From the NCBI RefSeq assembly GCF_008831285.2, contig NC_045149.1, positions 4,393,500-4,457,499 on the forward strand: a stretch of 64,000 nucleotides of DNA, read 5' to 3'. Of the stretch, positions 44,731-57,803 are shown piece by piece. Under the pieces are notes generated by a model. It was not told the DNA's origin. It ran no database searches and saw nothing but the letters and a program-made list of their open reading frames with translations. The translations under genes were made by a program, and so were the position numbers. Within the stretch, counting starts at the first letter, position 1; the number at the start of each line of letters is the position of its first letter. This stretch comes from Nymphaea colorata. Its lineage: Eukaryota > Streptophyta > Magnoliopsida > Nymphaeales > Nymphaeaceae.

Positions 44731-45212
44731 TGATAAGAGTAAATTAGCAGGAGCCATAAAAACAGCAGGAGATGTTAAAGATAAGACCATCTCAGCAATC
44801 ACATTCCTTGATAAGAGTAAATCAGCTGGAGACATTAAAGATAAGAACGTCTCAGCAAGACGTCATTTTAGGAACGAGATTGCTGGAGACGTTAAAGATT
44901 GTGATAGCAAAGATAAGAACATGCTGGAAATTAAGGAAATTGCTGGAGACGTTAAGGATGGTGACATTAAAAAGAAGAACGCTTCAGCAAGACGAGATTT
45001 TAGGAATGTGCTGGAAATTAAGAAAATCATTGAAGATGTTGATAACGGTGAAATTATTGAAATCACTTAAAGAAAGATATGGCAGTTTTTCCTTCATCCA
45101 TTCCACAAATCGTGGATCTTATAAATATTTTCTGTATATATACTTGTAACAACTCATCTTAAAACTCAAGTGAGAAAATTAAACATTCTCCTTTAGCTAT
45201 CAATTTTTCTCA
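44731..45212 (+). repeat. 3' LTR of copia-2
   Basis: This is the partner of 40084-40549, 16 bp longer owing to small indels in the internal repeat array. It ends AATTTTTCTCA. Confidence 0.9.
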
Positions 45213-47500
45213 GTGCGCTATTTCGTGTATTCTATTTTGTCTTATGTCACTATGGAATTTTGTGCATTCTATTTTGTCTCTATTTTCCATTGGCAGGAAG
45301 CCCACAAACCTTGATATCATGAAACTAAAAACCCCAATCAAGGAACAGAGATGAAGAGATTCAAAAGCATATGCAAACAAAAGCCCTAACACAAAAAGAC
45401 ATAAAGCTAGGTGAGAGAGAGAGAAAGAAAGATGACCTGGGAAGAGGTATTTCACTTAACACAGATGCTTCAGTCGGCAAGAAATAGATCACATGAAGTT
45501 CCAGTTGCAAAGGAGGGGGAGAGAGAGAGAGAGTGCATCTTACCAACTGGAAGAAGAAGACTAGCATCTCCATAGGCCATTTCTAAGATTTGCTTGTTTT
45601 GTGAGATGACTTTTGTTTGCTTCTGTAAGGCAAAGGTACCATTCTTCAAATGTTAAATATAAGTTCAGTTATTTGGATGGATTGGATTATGAATTGCCCC
45701 GTTCCCTGTGGATTCCATCCTTACTTACGGTTAATTGAGAGATCGGTTTCTATTATTTGTTGGCTGAATTTTTCTTCAAATTTCACTGAAAAATCATTTT
45801 AATAATCTGAACCACTAATTAGAGTAGGACCGCCAATCACCTTTAACTCCTTTGTGCCTCTCTAATGAAAGACTTGGGACTTCTTGCAGACACGCTAGTA
45901 GGAGACAACCCTCCTCAGAAACATTTGGGCCTTTTTTTATTCATACTAGTTCTTGTGCAAGGCCAACAATAAGTGTAGAAACATAAGACAACCACAAAGT
46001 CAGCATATACTTTCAATAGCTGAAAAGGTGACTCTTAACACTCAACATTGTTAATAATTTCTTTATATTTGATGGTTTTGTAATGACTCAACCTCAAAAT
46101 GCTATAAAAGTTTTTAAAAAAATCAAGAAAGCTCTCTGATTTGGGTTCAGCTCGATTGGAAGAAACTGCAACCACAGCCTTTCTTCTCTTTTCCTGCTTG
46201 ATGTGAGAGGGAAAGGCGATTACCCTTTTTATTTATTGAAGCTTTGACACATTTAGTTCCATCAATGTTTTTAGGATCTTGATACAGGTAATTTTTCTTC
46301 TTACATAAATGTTGGCACTCTTTAGCTGTTCAGGCTCGCTTGGAATATCTCATATCTTGTTCACTAACAAAAGTGATCACTATGCTGGAAAAGAAAATGA
46401 AGCATAACTTTTGTTGTGATGTGGAGTCTAAATCGTTGTATCTATCTCAATGTTGGTAGGAGGTTTGCAAGCCCAGAATGGAAGAGAGGATGGGTATAAA
46501 GGATTTGAGAACTGGTAATGTACCTAGCCTCTCTAAATTGATACGAAAGGTCAAAATGGAGGAATCATCTTCCCCAACTAATAAACTCAAAATATCTCAA
46601 CGGATGATTTCTGTAGATAAGGGATATTGGAGGAGGGGGAGATTTCATGGATGGAAAGGTACAAGGAAGAGAGGTGAAGCCCTCGTGCATGGAATTTAGA
46701 TGGAAAATTTGGCTGACTTTTGCCTGACATCTATATTGGGGTTACTGACTCCTTTGACGCCCGCCTAAGTTTTGTACATCTTTTTCTATTATAATCTTTC
46801 TTTCTCTTAGGATAAGACTACAATGTTTTCGGAGTGGCTATATCATATTAACACAAGCCAGATCCAATTTTCACAAAAATTTGGCATTTCAAAAGAGAGT
46901 GAATACCTGACCCTTCGGGTTATTCAAAAACAAAACAAAAAAAAAATTATCACAAACATATTTCAAAGCTTATTAAAAATATTGATTTTCATAAAACTAA
47001 GTTCGCACAAGCTAAGCTAGAGTTAAATGAGATTGTCATCCAAACGCCCTCTAATAAGCTGCCAAATGTTTATAAGCTGAGGTTCATCCCTATAAACAGT
47101 CCGGCCTTCTCGGTGATCTAATTGTCATACAAATTGGTGAAAAACATTATGAAAAGGTGCAGAAGAACCACTCTCATTAAAGATGTCACTTGAAATGACA
47201 AGAGAACGGACCGTGGTGATAAGAGCACTGACAGCGTACGAGGCGAGGATGGGGACAGAGAAAAAAAAGGATATCATGCGGGTTTTGCAGCATAAACGAA
47301 CAAAGTCGAGGCAAGAAAGACGCCACTTGTTCGCTCAGTTCCAGCTCCAGTCATGGCATGTGCTGCAGTCTGCCACAGAATTCGCAGAGAACGAACTTTA
47401 AAAGTTATGCGTTGGTTGAATAAACGCCTCATGACCCTCACCACCAGCTAGGAGTCGGAACATTAGGCGAAACACAAACTACAGAACTCATGAGGATTGA
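45213..47500. other. Intergenic, no clear gene
   Basis: This is AT-rich with GA-rich patches (45415-45440, 45515-45535). Plus-strand frames at 46478-46699 and 47183-47401 are hydrophilic and unrecognised. The latter (72 codons, Glu/Arg-rich) is the more gene-like of the two, but has no visible family signature. Confidence 0.4.
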
Positions 47501-47897
47501 GATCTACTGGTCACTTGTTACTCTCTTACTGCATATAAAACAGGTTAAACTTAAGGCTTCTTCACGTACTTGCCGTCCTTGACATAATTTGGTACCAGCA
47601 GTTCAATGAAAACAAGTCATCTAACATTAACCAACTTACAGCCACAATGGTGAGCTCACATCACGATGTTGCAGTAACAAGAAGATCCCTAGCATGTGTA
47701 CACTATAAAACACAGCTCTGCCTAATTTCACAGGACCTGCTAGGTTTTGATATACATGACGAACTGTAAATACTGCTGAAGCTCTACAGAACTTGCTAAG
47801 TTAACTAGTTATCTCAAGGCCAGTTTCACCGTGCAGGGGACCATAACTTGGACATTGTCCAACATTTTCATGCCTCCAGGCTTCTTCGATATAGTAC
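47501..47897 (-). other. Probable 3' UTR of SPPL
   Basis: This follows the SPPL stop codon on the minus strand. No firm poly(A) signal position could be fixed. Confidence 0.4.
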
Positions 47898-48275
47898 TCA
47901 TTGATTAAGTTGTTGGATATGCGGGCATATCCTTTCTGGTTCTCCTTTTGTCCACAAGTTACGCAATTCACCTCGTTTCCACCCAAGAGTCAAAACGATA
48001 CCTGTGTGTATGTGCGTGAGATAGAGAGAGAGACACAGAGATTTTAAATAATGAAGCAAAGACAGGAGAGAGAAAACAGATGTCTATTTGACCTACCGAG
48101 TGTGAATGGAACTATGAATAGAAGTGCTGGCTGGCCTGCACCATCCATGAAATATAGAGCAACGTATGTACTAAAAAGTCCTGCCCATGGTAAAATTAAT
48201 CAGAGATGGCAACCAATTGAAGGGCACAGTTAGATGTCTCCTAGTAGATCAGTATATTGTACTCATTTTTTATGC

Positions 48276-48313
<38 letters not shown>

Positions 48314-51300
48314 AGGCATAATATTTTAAAAATAAGCCAAGTTGGCAAAATGGTTAAGGAATTAGACAGAAACCATTCTTTTATTAACCTCACATCTACT
48401 TATTTTCTAATGAGCTCTTACTTGTAGGCTCATCGTACTTTCTTGCTAAGTAGGTAACCACGAAGGAAACAAATAGAATCAAATAAACACTTACCAAATC
48501 CATATGCAATCAGCGACCATAGAAAATATCCAGACAGTAATCTTTTCTTAGAAGCCCAATCATACCTGTACATTAGCTCAAATTTGATAATAAAGTTAAG
48601 AGAGCCCTATCAAACTAAAAAAAATTATCGGGTGATTAGCATGACTAAAACCTAAAAGTGAAGGAAAAAAAAAATTATTATCAACAGTTATGAAGCATTG
48701 TAATCCTGCAGAGCCTAGAACACAATGACGAGGGCTTCAAGACATCAACAAGGAGGGAGATCCCAATAATGATATGCATGAGAAGACCATTGTTGGAGAG
48801 GAATGTGGCTGTTTAAAACTTCAAAAATACTAATAAAATGTTGAAGATTAACTTTTATTTATGTTTCACTCCATTGCGTTGTGCCTGGTGGGATCATCAT
48901 TACTATGTCCCTCTGCCAGAATGTATCAAGACACCTCTTGCAATCCAAAAACTAAGAAGGTTTCGGAATCACTTCCCATAAAATTGAACAGCCAGACTAC
49001 TTATTAAATTACGAACGGAGCTAACCTTGGAGTTTTCTAAGAATGAGGCCATGGAAGTTTAGGCTCCATCTGGGAACCATAAAACATGGGATAGAAGGAA
49101 TCAAGGGGTTTTAAGAAGTTAGTGCCTTCTATTCACCATATTTATTTTGCTAGATATTTGAATGCATATATATGGGAGGTAGGAACATGGATGTTGACAA
49201 GTCCACTCCCATCTCCATGTTCCATCCCTACTTCCTTCTCCTAATTCTTTCCCTTCACCTCCATTTCAACTCTTACTCGCAAACAATAACTTACTCTGAC
49301 AGACAAATATCACTCGGTTTCTTGTACTTTTTTCACCTGATAAGAGCAATTACACTAAATCCCCATCCAGTCACATGGTTGTCTATCGAAGCATATGGTC
49401 AGAAAAATGACAACCATTCCGAAGATAATTTGCACCATTTCACAACTTAGACTGGACAGTTTCTTGCCAGTTCACCATTACATGGAAGAACTTCCATTCC
49501 CCTTCGCTAGACAAGCACAACTTTTTCCATTATCAGCAATTGTTTACCACGAACTCAGGCCAAACTGAAAGTTAAACTGCTAACTACGGTGACTAAGAGA
49601 ACACTGAGCTTTGTGCACCAGAGGCACATAAACTAATACTATCTGCAGGAAACAGCGCAGCAGCAGCTGTTACTTATGGACATGTGACACGGTGATTAAA
49701 ATGTTGGCTCTAATCCCTACAGAAAGGCACTAAAGAAGAATGAAAATGCAAGAAAATGCAGGAAAATCAAAAGGAATCAATTGCAATAGGAAAATAGGGT
49801 TTTTCTTAATCTTCAACTAGTCTAAAATAAAAGACAAGAGCCCTTTTTAAGAGGGCTAAACCTTAGACCCGAATTGGATCTCCAATCTCCAAAAGAATAG
49901 GTCCAAAGCCAAAGGGATTAATAACACCACAATAAGATGAAATGAAATCTAGCCTAAGATCCTAAATAGATCCAAATCTGGAATCACCAGTCCACTAAGC
50001 CATGCTACATCAATCTCCCCAGATTGAAAACTTTGGCTCCTTAGGAAGATGTGTGCAGGAATTAGCTGGCGATCAACAGTGATAGGGCAGACCCCCTTGA
50101 CTCGCCTTGAGTATGTATGCAGAGGTACCACTCCTTATTGGGATGGGGTGCAACAAAGTTAGTAACCTTAGTGCAATTGTGGGCCCAAAGCTCCTCAGGA
50201 ATCCCCTTGCATATGACTAATCTCGATTAGCTGCCTAGTATCTGAAGAATCATTTGCATCATGGTGAGATATAAATTGGCCACATTGAATATTGGAGAAA
50301 TGTTTCAATCTTCGGAAGCTCTAAAAAATAGGCATTTTTTCCTAAACATTGGAGGATCCAGTAAGAATCATACTTACGAGGACTTAGTTTGTGATAGGTA
50401 CCAACAAGGAAATGCTCTGGACACACATAGTCCCAGACAAGCTGACCCACCTTAAAATTAACATTCATCCTACCCTTGTCAACATATGCTTTGTAAGGCT
50501 CATAGCTATCCTGCAACTTCTATTTGGCTTGTGGTGTATGTCACGCAAGTAAGCTAAAAGCATCTAGGGCTTGAAGGTCAACATCGATAGGATATAACAA
50601 AAGAGCTAAATCAACTACATGGGTAGGAGATCGCCCACACGCAAACCTATAAGCGAGACTTGCCAATAGAATAGTTAACCGAACTGTTATATGCAAATTC
50701 CACCTGAGGCAGCACCAAATCCCATGTATTGACATGGTCACCAACCAAATAACGAAGTAAATTCCCTCAAGTATGGACTATTGGTTTTTAAGGGTGATAG
50801 GCACTACCAAACTGCAACTTGGTTTTGAACAATGCGTACAAAGATTTCCAGGAATGACTCATAAACCGAATGTCACGATCTGAAATGCTACTATGCGGAG
50901 ACTATAGAAATGGGCAACATCCCGAAAGTAGGGCGACATTACTAAAGATGCATCAATGTTACACTTACATGGAATAAAGACTTGTCGTCTTGGAGAACTG
51001 GTCTACAACTACCATCATGCACTATCCTAGGAAGCCCATAATAAAGTCCATGGAGACATGATCCCAAGGTCGATCTGGGATGGGTAAAGGAGTCTACATC
51101 CCACTCTTTTGACGTTGGCCTTTGGCCATCTGACAGATTCGACAGCTATTCACATACTTAACCACATCTTTTCCCATTTTAGGCCAATAATAATTCTCTT
51201 CTAGTGAAGCAAGGGTCTTATCACGACCAGAATGGCCAACATACCACCCCCGTGAAGTTCAAAATTCAGTTGTAACCTAAGGAAGAAATTGGGAATACAC

Positions 51301-53128
51301 AATCTGTTACCGTAAAAAGAAAACCACTATGAGTGGAGAAAAAAGTGTTTGAAGTATTTGGTTTGACAATACACTCCTCCCAGGTTTTCTAAAAGTTAGA
51401 GTCATTTGCATATAGCTCCTTACATCCTTCGAATCCAATGACATTGATTGACATGGGCATAAGGAGACTATTTTCCTTGCTAAGAGCAGCGGCAAGTTTG
51501 TTAACAGTCTCATATTGATGCTTAATAGAAAAAGTATACTCTTAAAGAAAACTGACCCATTTTGCATGTTGAGCGCTAAGCTTCTTTTAACTAATTAAAA
51601 ACTTTAATGTTTTGTGATCTGTGTATAATACAAACTCTTTAGGAATCAAATAATGACGCCAATAGCACAAGGCCTATACTAAAGCATAGAAATTTATATC
51701 ATAGGTAGAGCAGCGGTGCTTAGCTTGAGTCAGCTTTTCACTGTAAAATGTGACAAGTTTTCTTTTCTGGCTCAAGGCAGCACCAATATCAACATGTGAA
51801 GAGTCATTATCAACTGCAAAAACTTTTGTAAATCCAGCAATGCTAACACAACGATAGGGGTCATCTTCTCTTTGATAAGTTGGAATGTCTTCTCAGTCGC
51901 AGGGATCCACATGAAGCTAGCACTCTTAAGGCACTCTATGATGGGTGTCATAATTGCATTAAAACTTTGTATGAATTGTCGATAGAAAGAAGTCAATCCA
52001 TGGAAACTACAGATTTCTCTCGGAGTCTTAAGGAGTAGGCCAATCGACAATTGTTTGTACTTTTGAAGGATCCGCTTTGACCCGTTTCCAAATAAAACCT
52101 AAGAAAGTTAAACTATCAGTAAGAAATTTACACTTTTTAACATTTGCAAATAGGTTTTCCTTCCTCAAAGTTTCTAAAACTTGCTGAAATTGACTGATGT
52201 GGTTGGACATAGACTGACTATAAATGAGAATGTCATCAAAATAAACAACTATGAGCTCACCTAAAGTCCTAAAACCATGATGCAACACTTGGGTCACGAC
52301 ATTTATGGACGTCATCCACTCATCCCCCTCTCGAATTCAAATCTGTTGGTACCCACTTTTTAAATTAATTTTTGAAAATACACAAGCACCAGCTAACATG
52401 TCAAGCATGGCATTGAGGTGGCAAAGATATGGAGACAAGTTACACCAGATTTTGCGCCGACCTAATCTTCTTAAGTTGATCCCTGCTTTTGAATGCCCTA
52501 GAATTTTAAAAAATTAGAATAACCTTTCTGTACTAATTGGTCAACTTCCATATGATTCCTCTCGAATAACTATCAGAAGTCAGTAAAAAATACAGAGATA
52601 TTCAGATAAAAGATAAGGATGACGTCACCTTCGAGGCAAAATGTGATAGAAACATACACATCAATATACAGAAAACCAATCTTAAATATATAGGTTGGGT
52701 TTCTATAACTATCTTTGTAATAATGATGATTCTTAGTTTCTTCAAACAATCAAGTAATTATCGTCCTCCTTTAATAGAAATTGTGTAACACAGACACTTC
52801 TAGAAGATGGAAGTACCTTTGTTGACGCAACATGACATTGGTGCTGGTACAAGGCTTTGTTTGGTCACAACAGGCGTCATTTTTTTTTTTGGTATATTTT
52901 ATATTTTTTATATTTTTTATCCCTTTTAGCATTTTTTTGTTCCATATTTTGTAAATGTAACAATGAATTTATGTATTCATTTGCTTAAAATCTTATTATG
53001 TATGATCATATATGCATATACATATAATATATACGGATATGTCCCCATATCCAAGTTTTTAAAGGTACTATGCACCAATACTAGTATCCATACCTATGTG
53101 ACATAGAATAGAAAACTTTCCAGAAGTA

Positions 53129-53173
<45 letters not shown>

Positions 53174-53954
53174 AAGAGAGGTCTAATCTGATGCACTAAA
53201 GGTAGCTCTGCTCTGCATGAACAGAAGTATAAAGGAAGACAGTGTTAGGAGTCCAAAATTGTACCTTAGTGAAAAGCCTATAAGTAATCCAGGTAGAAGA
53301 ATGTCACCAAAACCAATGATGCTGTAACCACCCCATGGGTCAAATATACGTGGGATTTTCAACAGCATTGGGACTCCATCTTCTCCACTTTTGTCACCCC
53401 GAGCTACCTACAATGACCAAGTAACCTGTCATTTGGCATTCTAACACGCTTTACAATTTTCAGAAAAATAGTCGGAGTTTTATTGAATGCTTACCACAAT
53501 CATCACACTGTCATTAAACCACCTTGGAGAAAGATATACCCAAAAGATGTCATATAGAAAGGCACAACCGAGGAGCACCGTTGCTACCTAATTCTCACAT
53601 TGAAATGTAGAATATAAGGACATCAGCAAGGAAAATCTGTGGAGGGAACACTAGCATGTCTAAAAACAGAAAAAATGAGCAATATAAACATGCATAAGAA
53701 AACATTAGAGCAAAATATTGTCTAAAAATGGTAAGAATCAAAGACACATTCTGCGTGTAAAGAGTTTCCCATAACATCAAACTCAACACAGTAACTAACT
53801 AGATTGTACAGAACACCATAAAATTTAATCCTTGTTTTCCTAAATACATGGTTATCTTATTCAAGTTAAGTGAGTTGTGCAAGTGTCAGTGCAGAGTGAA
53901 GGTGCAAAAATGTAGATGTGATGAGCCACTTTTAAAGAATGAGCCTGGGTGCAG

Positions 53955-53988
<34 letters not shown>

Positions 53989-54351
53989 GGGGGGGGGGGG
54001 TGTGTATATATATATATATATATAACCTGGATTTCTCGAGCCAGCCGAATCCGGCCTCTCACGCACAGGCTGGAGTTAGGAAACATGCTTCCTATATATG
54101 TAGAGAGAGATATGCACACACATATACAAACACAAAAGAAGGCTTATGTGTACAAATAGAAAATAATATATCCATTTAAATTAGAATAATCAATTATTAA
54201 CTGCTGCCTGCCATGTACTGGCATCTAATCTGCATTCTACTCCAGGCAAAGCAGCCAATTTGAGCACGCATGTGACATAGGACTACTGCAGATGGTACCA
54301 TCCCAATGTCAGATAGACACATAAAAGGACTCGTTGGGAAAAGAGAGAGAG

Positions 54352-54386
<35 letters not shown>

Positions 54387-55038
54387 CTGTGACTTTACTA
54401 GTATCTACAATTCGTACTAAAATGAATCCCAAAACATGAAGCTTTTATAACAACTTCACCAGTCTTCAGAAAAAATGGTTACACATTTGTAGAGCTGACC
54501 CATTTGCCCCAATTAGAACAGGAAAGAAAGTTGAACATGATCCTAACATTGACTCCTTAAAAACTTGATGACAATATTTCCCTGAACTACCATGAACATG
54601 CAAGATAAAATCAAGCTAGAGGGCATGTAACACTCTATCTAATTAGTGCTTTCTCGATGCCATAAAAGTACTTAAAATTTGACATGACAACCCGCTGACC
54701 CCGCTGACCTATTATTATCAAGTCAAGAACTTTTGTTGCTCTTCATTTCTTAGTTGCCCTTTTTCTAAAACATGTCCCGTTGGGATATTCATCTAGGAAG
54801 CAATGCCAACATCTAATTGACGATTAAGGAATTGAAGCCTAAAATATTTCAAAAAGAAATTAGAGATCTACTGATTTGAATGCATAACACGTAACTAGAG
54901 TTTGAAAAAAGAGAAAGCTGAAACATTATTCTTAAAGTATCACCTTCACATTAGGTAGGCGCACAATCTGAAGAACTGTAATGATCAATGCAATACCCTG
55001 AAAAGAAAGGAAGAGCCAAATTCAATCTCACAAGCTTT

Positions 55039-55080
<42 letters not shown>

Positions 55081-57803
55081 TTATGTGTGAAGCCCACTTT
55101 ATTGAAGTGGATGTAATAAAAAGATATTCAAATTTTACTGCCATAAAGCTGCCATTTGGTGGTTAAATTTGCTACAAGTAACATGAGAGCTCAGTCCTTC
55201 ATTTCCAATCACAATATAACTACATATGTAAGGCTCCTTACAAGTATATCTTGTCCAATCCATGCAAAAGAGATACGCCGGTATACTGCCCAAACTACGG
55301 CAAAGGCTATGCAAAATGGAGAAATGGCTAATGTAAGGTATGAAACTGCTCCAAAGAAAGGCACTTTTATGTAGGATTCTCCAGCACGCTTAAACCACCT
55401 GAAATCATGTGAACAGAGATTTTCTTACAAACACAAAGCACCAAAAAGAAAAAGAGAATACACTTTGATTACGTGCAACAAAATATTTGTAAACCATCTG
55501 ATAGAAATATTAGATTTACGTAAGTTGAACAGGCATCCTATCACCTACAGGACAACAAATGATAAAGTGAATTTGAAGTGAATAATTGACAACAAGAACC
55601 ACAGCCACCAAGTTCGTTCTTCCCAAGGTTCTTCCCAAACAAAAATTCCTTGATGGTTTTTCTTAGGTAACATTGAGAAGGTTTTGGTAGCTTTAAAACT
55701 CAATGCCAAGATAAAATTAGGCAATATCAGGTTTTTCAGTTTCTTTCAGAAATATAAAAAATAAATAGAAAACTTCTTGAAATTACGGAAGAAGAAAAAG
55801 AAATAAATCACATGCTTAAAAATTATAAAAACAACTTTTGTAATGCCTCGGGAAAATACTGCAATAATATTACCATATTTTCATTTTTTGTGATATCGAA
55901 ATAACGACAATATAAGAATATCTTCAAATGATAGAGATATCGGTGACTATCATAAGAACCGAATGAACAAGTAACAGCATAAGAAGTTACAGGATGCCAA
56001 AGAAAAGGATGCACCAAATTAGATTGCAGTATTCTCCAAAATTCGAAATACAATGAAAATCGAAGTTTAACTGACACAATTGAGACAGTCTACAAATTCA
56101 CATGCAAGCCCATGCATCAAACAACTCTTAACGAATTTAGGAGAAATCATCATTAAGCAAAAACATTCAAATAACAAATTGAAGGTTGCATGCAACACAT
56201 CCAAGTCACAGCAATATCTAAATTATTAACTTCTGCTGAATTTCAAAAGTATTCATCAAGAGAAAAATATTCAGTGTTTGAAAGCACCAAAACAGCTACT
56301 GAATCTTAATGCCAGATCCTCACAACACAAAGTATTACCATATTTATCTTAAGCTATTCTTATTGAAAGAAAAGATGCAGAAAGAAATGCACCTTGCCAA
56401 CAAAGCCACCAGACAGGTTTGAAGGCCCTGTAACATGGTACAAACTACAAAAATCAAACAAACTTGAATATGGAGAAAGAACTTTGAAGATGAGCTCAGC
56501 CAGTAAAAATTGGAAACAACTCATTCCACTGGAAGGAGAAGCAGTTCTAAAACTCAAGCAAAAGGACCACTTAACTTAGCACTGAAAGATGCTTTACTAA
56601 ATATTCATTTTTTTACTAATCCTACAAAGAATTCTATTTTTGCAGGTTCATGTAGATTTTTACTTTGTCTTTTAAGAAATTGTCATTTTTTGTACACCAG
56701 AAAATTTCTATGCATTTCCAGATATTGACTTTCCATTGATGTATTTTGATTTGTTTTCTTTTATGCACTTGTATTTATGAAAACTAGACTCAGTGAAGTC
56801 AAGAAGAAAGGTGTATCTCGCCTAATTTTGTAGATAATCTCCACTATATCTAACAATATTTTCAGTCCTTGCCATATAAATGGCTTGCTCCATCTACATA
56901 AATTTTCTGTTCCACCTCCGCCACCAGCTACCATTTTCTATTTCCTAATCTGCTGCCTGATTTACAAGACTCAAAAACTTGCAATTGATGTAAGTTTCTA
57001 TGACATTAGCACCATTAAATGCAGAAAAGGAAGCAACATGCTAATAACAGTATGTCCAAAATCAACTAACAAGCATGAGTTCTAAGTAACAGGCACTGTT
57101 ATCACTTCAATTAATATTTTTTACAAAAAAATGGATTTTTTCTTCAATACTACCAGAGTTTGCTGAGAGATTCCAAAATGACTTCACATAATAATACTTC
57201 TAGTTTCATGCAACTTGCATCAAATAGTCTATATGAGAGAGTTGTTTTCTCAAGGATCATTATTTATGAGCATTAATATGGTTTGCAATAAAAAGCAAGA
57301 AAGAGAGAAAAAAACCTCACACCTCAACCCCGCCAATGCAAAACAGAACCACCAAAAGCTCCACAAACCAGAATGACATGAATTTGTAAAGCAAGAACAA
57401 GAAGCCTGACGCTATAACAACAAACAGGATTGCTGACGTTGTGTTAATGTCAACAACACCACTGGAGCCTGTGCCTTCCATGTCAAGTAAGCTGTCAGGT
57501 GAATCCTACAAGCACAGAAATGGCAGGTATTACCCAAAAGTGAAAGCAGGTGTTTTTTTCCATATCATTGAACTCCAACTAGCAGTAAGATAGAGTGCAG
57601 TAGATGACCAGGAAAATTTATAATAGCTATCAACATGGGCAAACAAAAAACCTTCAATAATTTGTCATGCTCCATTGCTGCTTCTCTAGCGCTCCAAGCA
57701 GACCAATATGATGCACATAATATGGTACCAACAGCCATTAGCCACAGAAACACTTCAGCAACATCAACAATTGGACGTTGAGGAGAGTACAATTGAACAG
57801 TCA
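47898..57803 (-). CDS. SPPL: Signal peptide peptidase-like (SPPL) protease, 3' ten exons
   Basis: This is a multi-pass intramembrane aspartyl protease of the GxGD family, acting in endomembranes on single-pass membrane proteins. Exons in coding order on the minus strand: 57652-57803, 57323-57505, 56393-56427, 55242-55398, 54944-54997, 53495-53587, 53265-53407, 48495-48565, 48097-48180, 47898-48001. All have GT/AG borders, and phases join without error into about 357 residues ending ...[15 protein letters not shown]. Catalytic motifs are FLYDIFWV (YD) in the sixth exon and GFGDILLPG (GxGD) in the seventh. The PAL motif (GQPALL) is in the ninth. The wording ([21 protein letters not shown]) fits the plant PA-domain SPPL group (SPPL2-5). 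Signal peptide and PA domain, about 180 residues, should lie right of 64000, as I found no such exon in 57804-64000. The frame is intact, so the gene is probably functional. Confidence 0.93.
48276..48310. repeat. (CT)n microsatellite in SPPL intron
   Basis: About 16 CT units between the eighth and ninth exons in the window. Confidence 0.9.
48566..49683. other. SPPL intron sequence left of the gypsy remnant
   Basis: AT-rich intron sequence with a short inverted match around 49171-49225 (GGAACATGGATG against CTCCATGTTCCATCC). No gene seen; the frame at 49172-49450 appears to be chance. Confidence 0.4.
49684..50009 (-). repeat. Probable 3' LTR of the gypsy remnant
   Basis: The minus strand shows a purine tract CTGGGGAGATTGA (about 50010-50022) followed by TGTAGCATGGC, the usual tract-LTR junction. 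The far end is uncertain and no second copy was found. Confidence 0.5.
50010..52517 (-). pseudogene. Truncated Ty3/gypsy element in an SPPL intron
   Basis: This is minus-strand pol. The reverse transcriptase at 52028-52517 holds [11 protein letters not shown] (catalytic DD, Tyr-Phe-Asp-Asp) and the upstream [12 protein letters not shown] block in broken frames. RNase H follows at 51540-52050 ([15 protein letters not shown]). Integrase pieces lie at 50900-51250. A chromodomain-side tail at 50259-50516 includes [10 protein letters not shown] and [14 protein letters not shown]. The 5' part (gag, protease, 5' LTR) is missing. It lies in the 4.7-kb intron between exons 53265-53407 and 48495-48565, in the same orientation as SPPL, and accounts for most of the intron length. 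Confidence 0.85.
52518..53264. other. SPPL intron sequence right of the gypsy remnant
   Basis: AT-rich. 53080-53105 reads CATACCTATGTGACATAG, the same end sequence as the hAT-like element at 62517-63391, so a related element end may lie here. (TA)n(GA)n is at 53128-53181. Confidence 0.4.
53128..53181. repeat. (TA)n(GA)n microsatellite
   Basis: About 13 TA units then GA units, in an SPPL intron. Confidence 0.9.
53958..54025. repeat. (GT)n G-run (TA)n compound microsatellite
   Basis: 14 GT units, then about 15 G, then TGTG and 11 TA units. Confidence 0.9.
54340..54383. repeat. (GA)n microsatellite
   Basis: Imperfect GA array in an SPPL intron. Confidence 0.9.
55037..55080. repeat. (TA)n(GA)n microsatellite
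   Basis: TA then GA units, about 40 bp upstream of the 54-bp exon acceptor on the minus strand. Confidence 0.9.
55399..57322 (-). other. SPPL introns around the 35-bp micro-exon
   Basis: Two introns flank exon 56393-56427. The micro-exon is required: it supplies [11 protein letters not shown] and restores phase between 57323-57505 and 55242-55398. Otherwise noncoding. Confidence 0.7.

Larger units (their letters stand above)
40084..45212 (+). mobile_element. Full-length Ty1/copia retrotransposon (copia-2)
   Basis: The element is 5129 bp on the plus strand, with LTRs at 40084-40549 and 44731-45212, a primer-binding site at 40550 and a polypurine tract before 44731. Flanks are GTGCA (40079-40083) and GTGCG (45213-45217), a 5-bp target duplication with one change. 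Internal order is gag, protease, integrase, reverse transcriptase, RNase H. Frameshifts and stops make it non-autonomous, but it is the best-preserved element in the window. Confidence 0.95.
53588..54943 (-). other. SPPL intron between exons 54944-54997 and 53495-53587
   Basis: Noncoding, with two microsatellite tracts. No gene or transposon recognised. Confidence 0.6.

Noticed and set aside
53886-54179. Open frames of Cys-Val-Cys and Ile-Tyr repeats
   Set aside because: These are translations of GT, G and TA microsatellites inside an SPPL intron.
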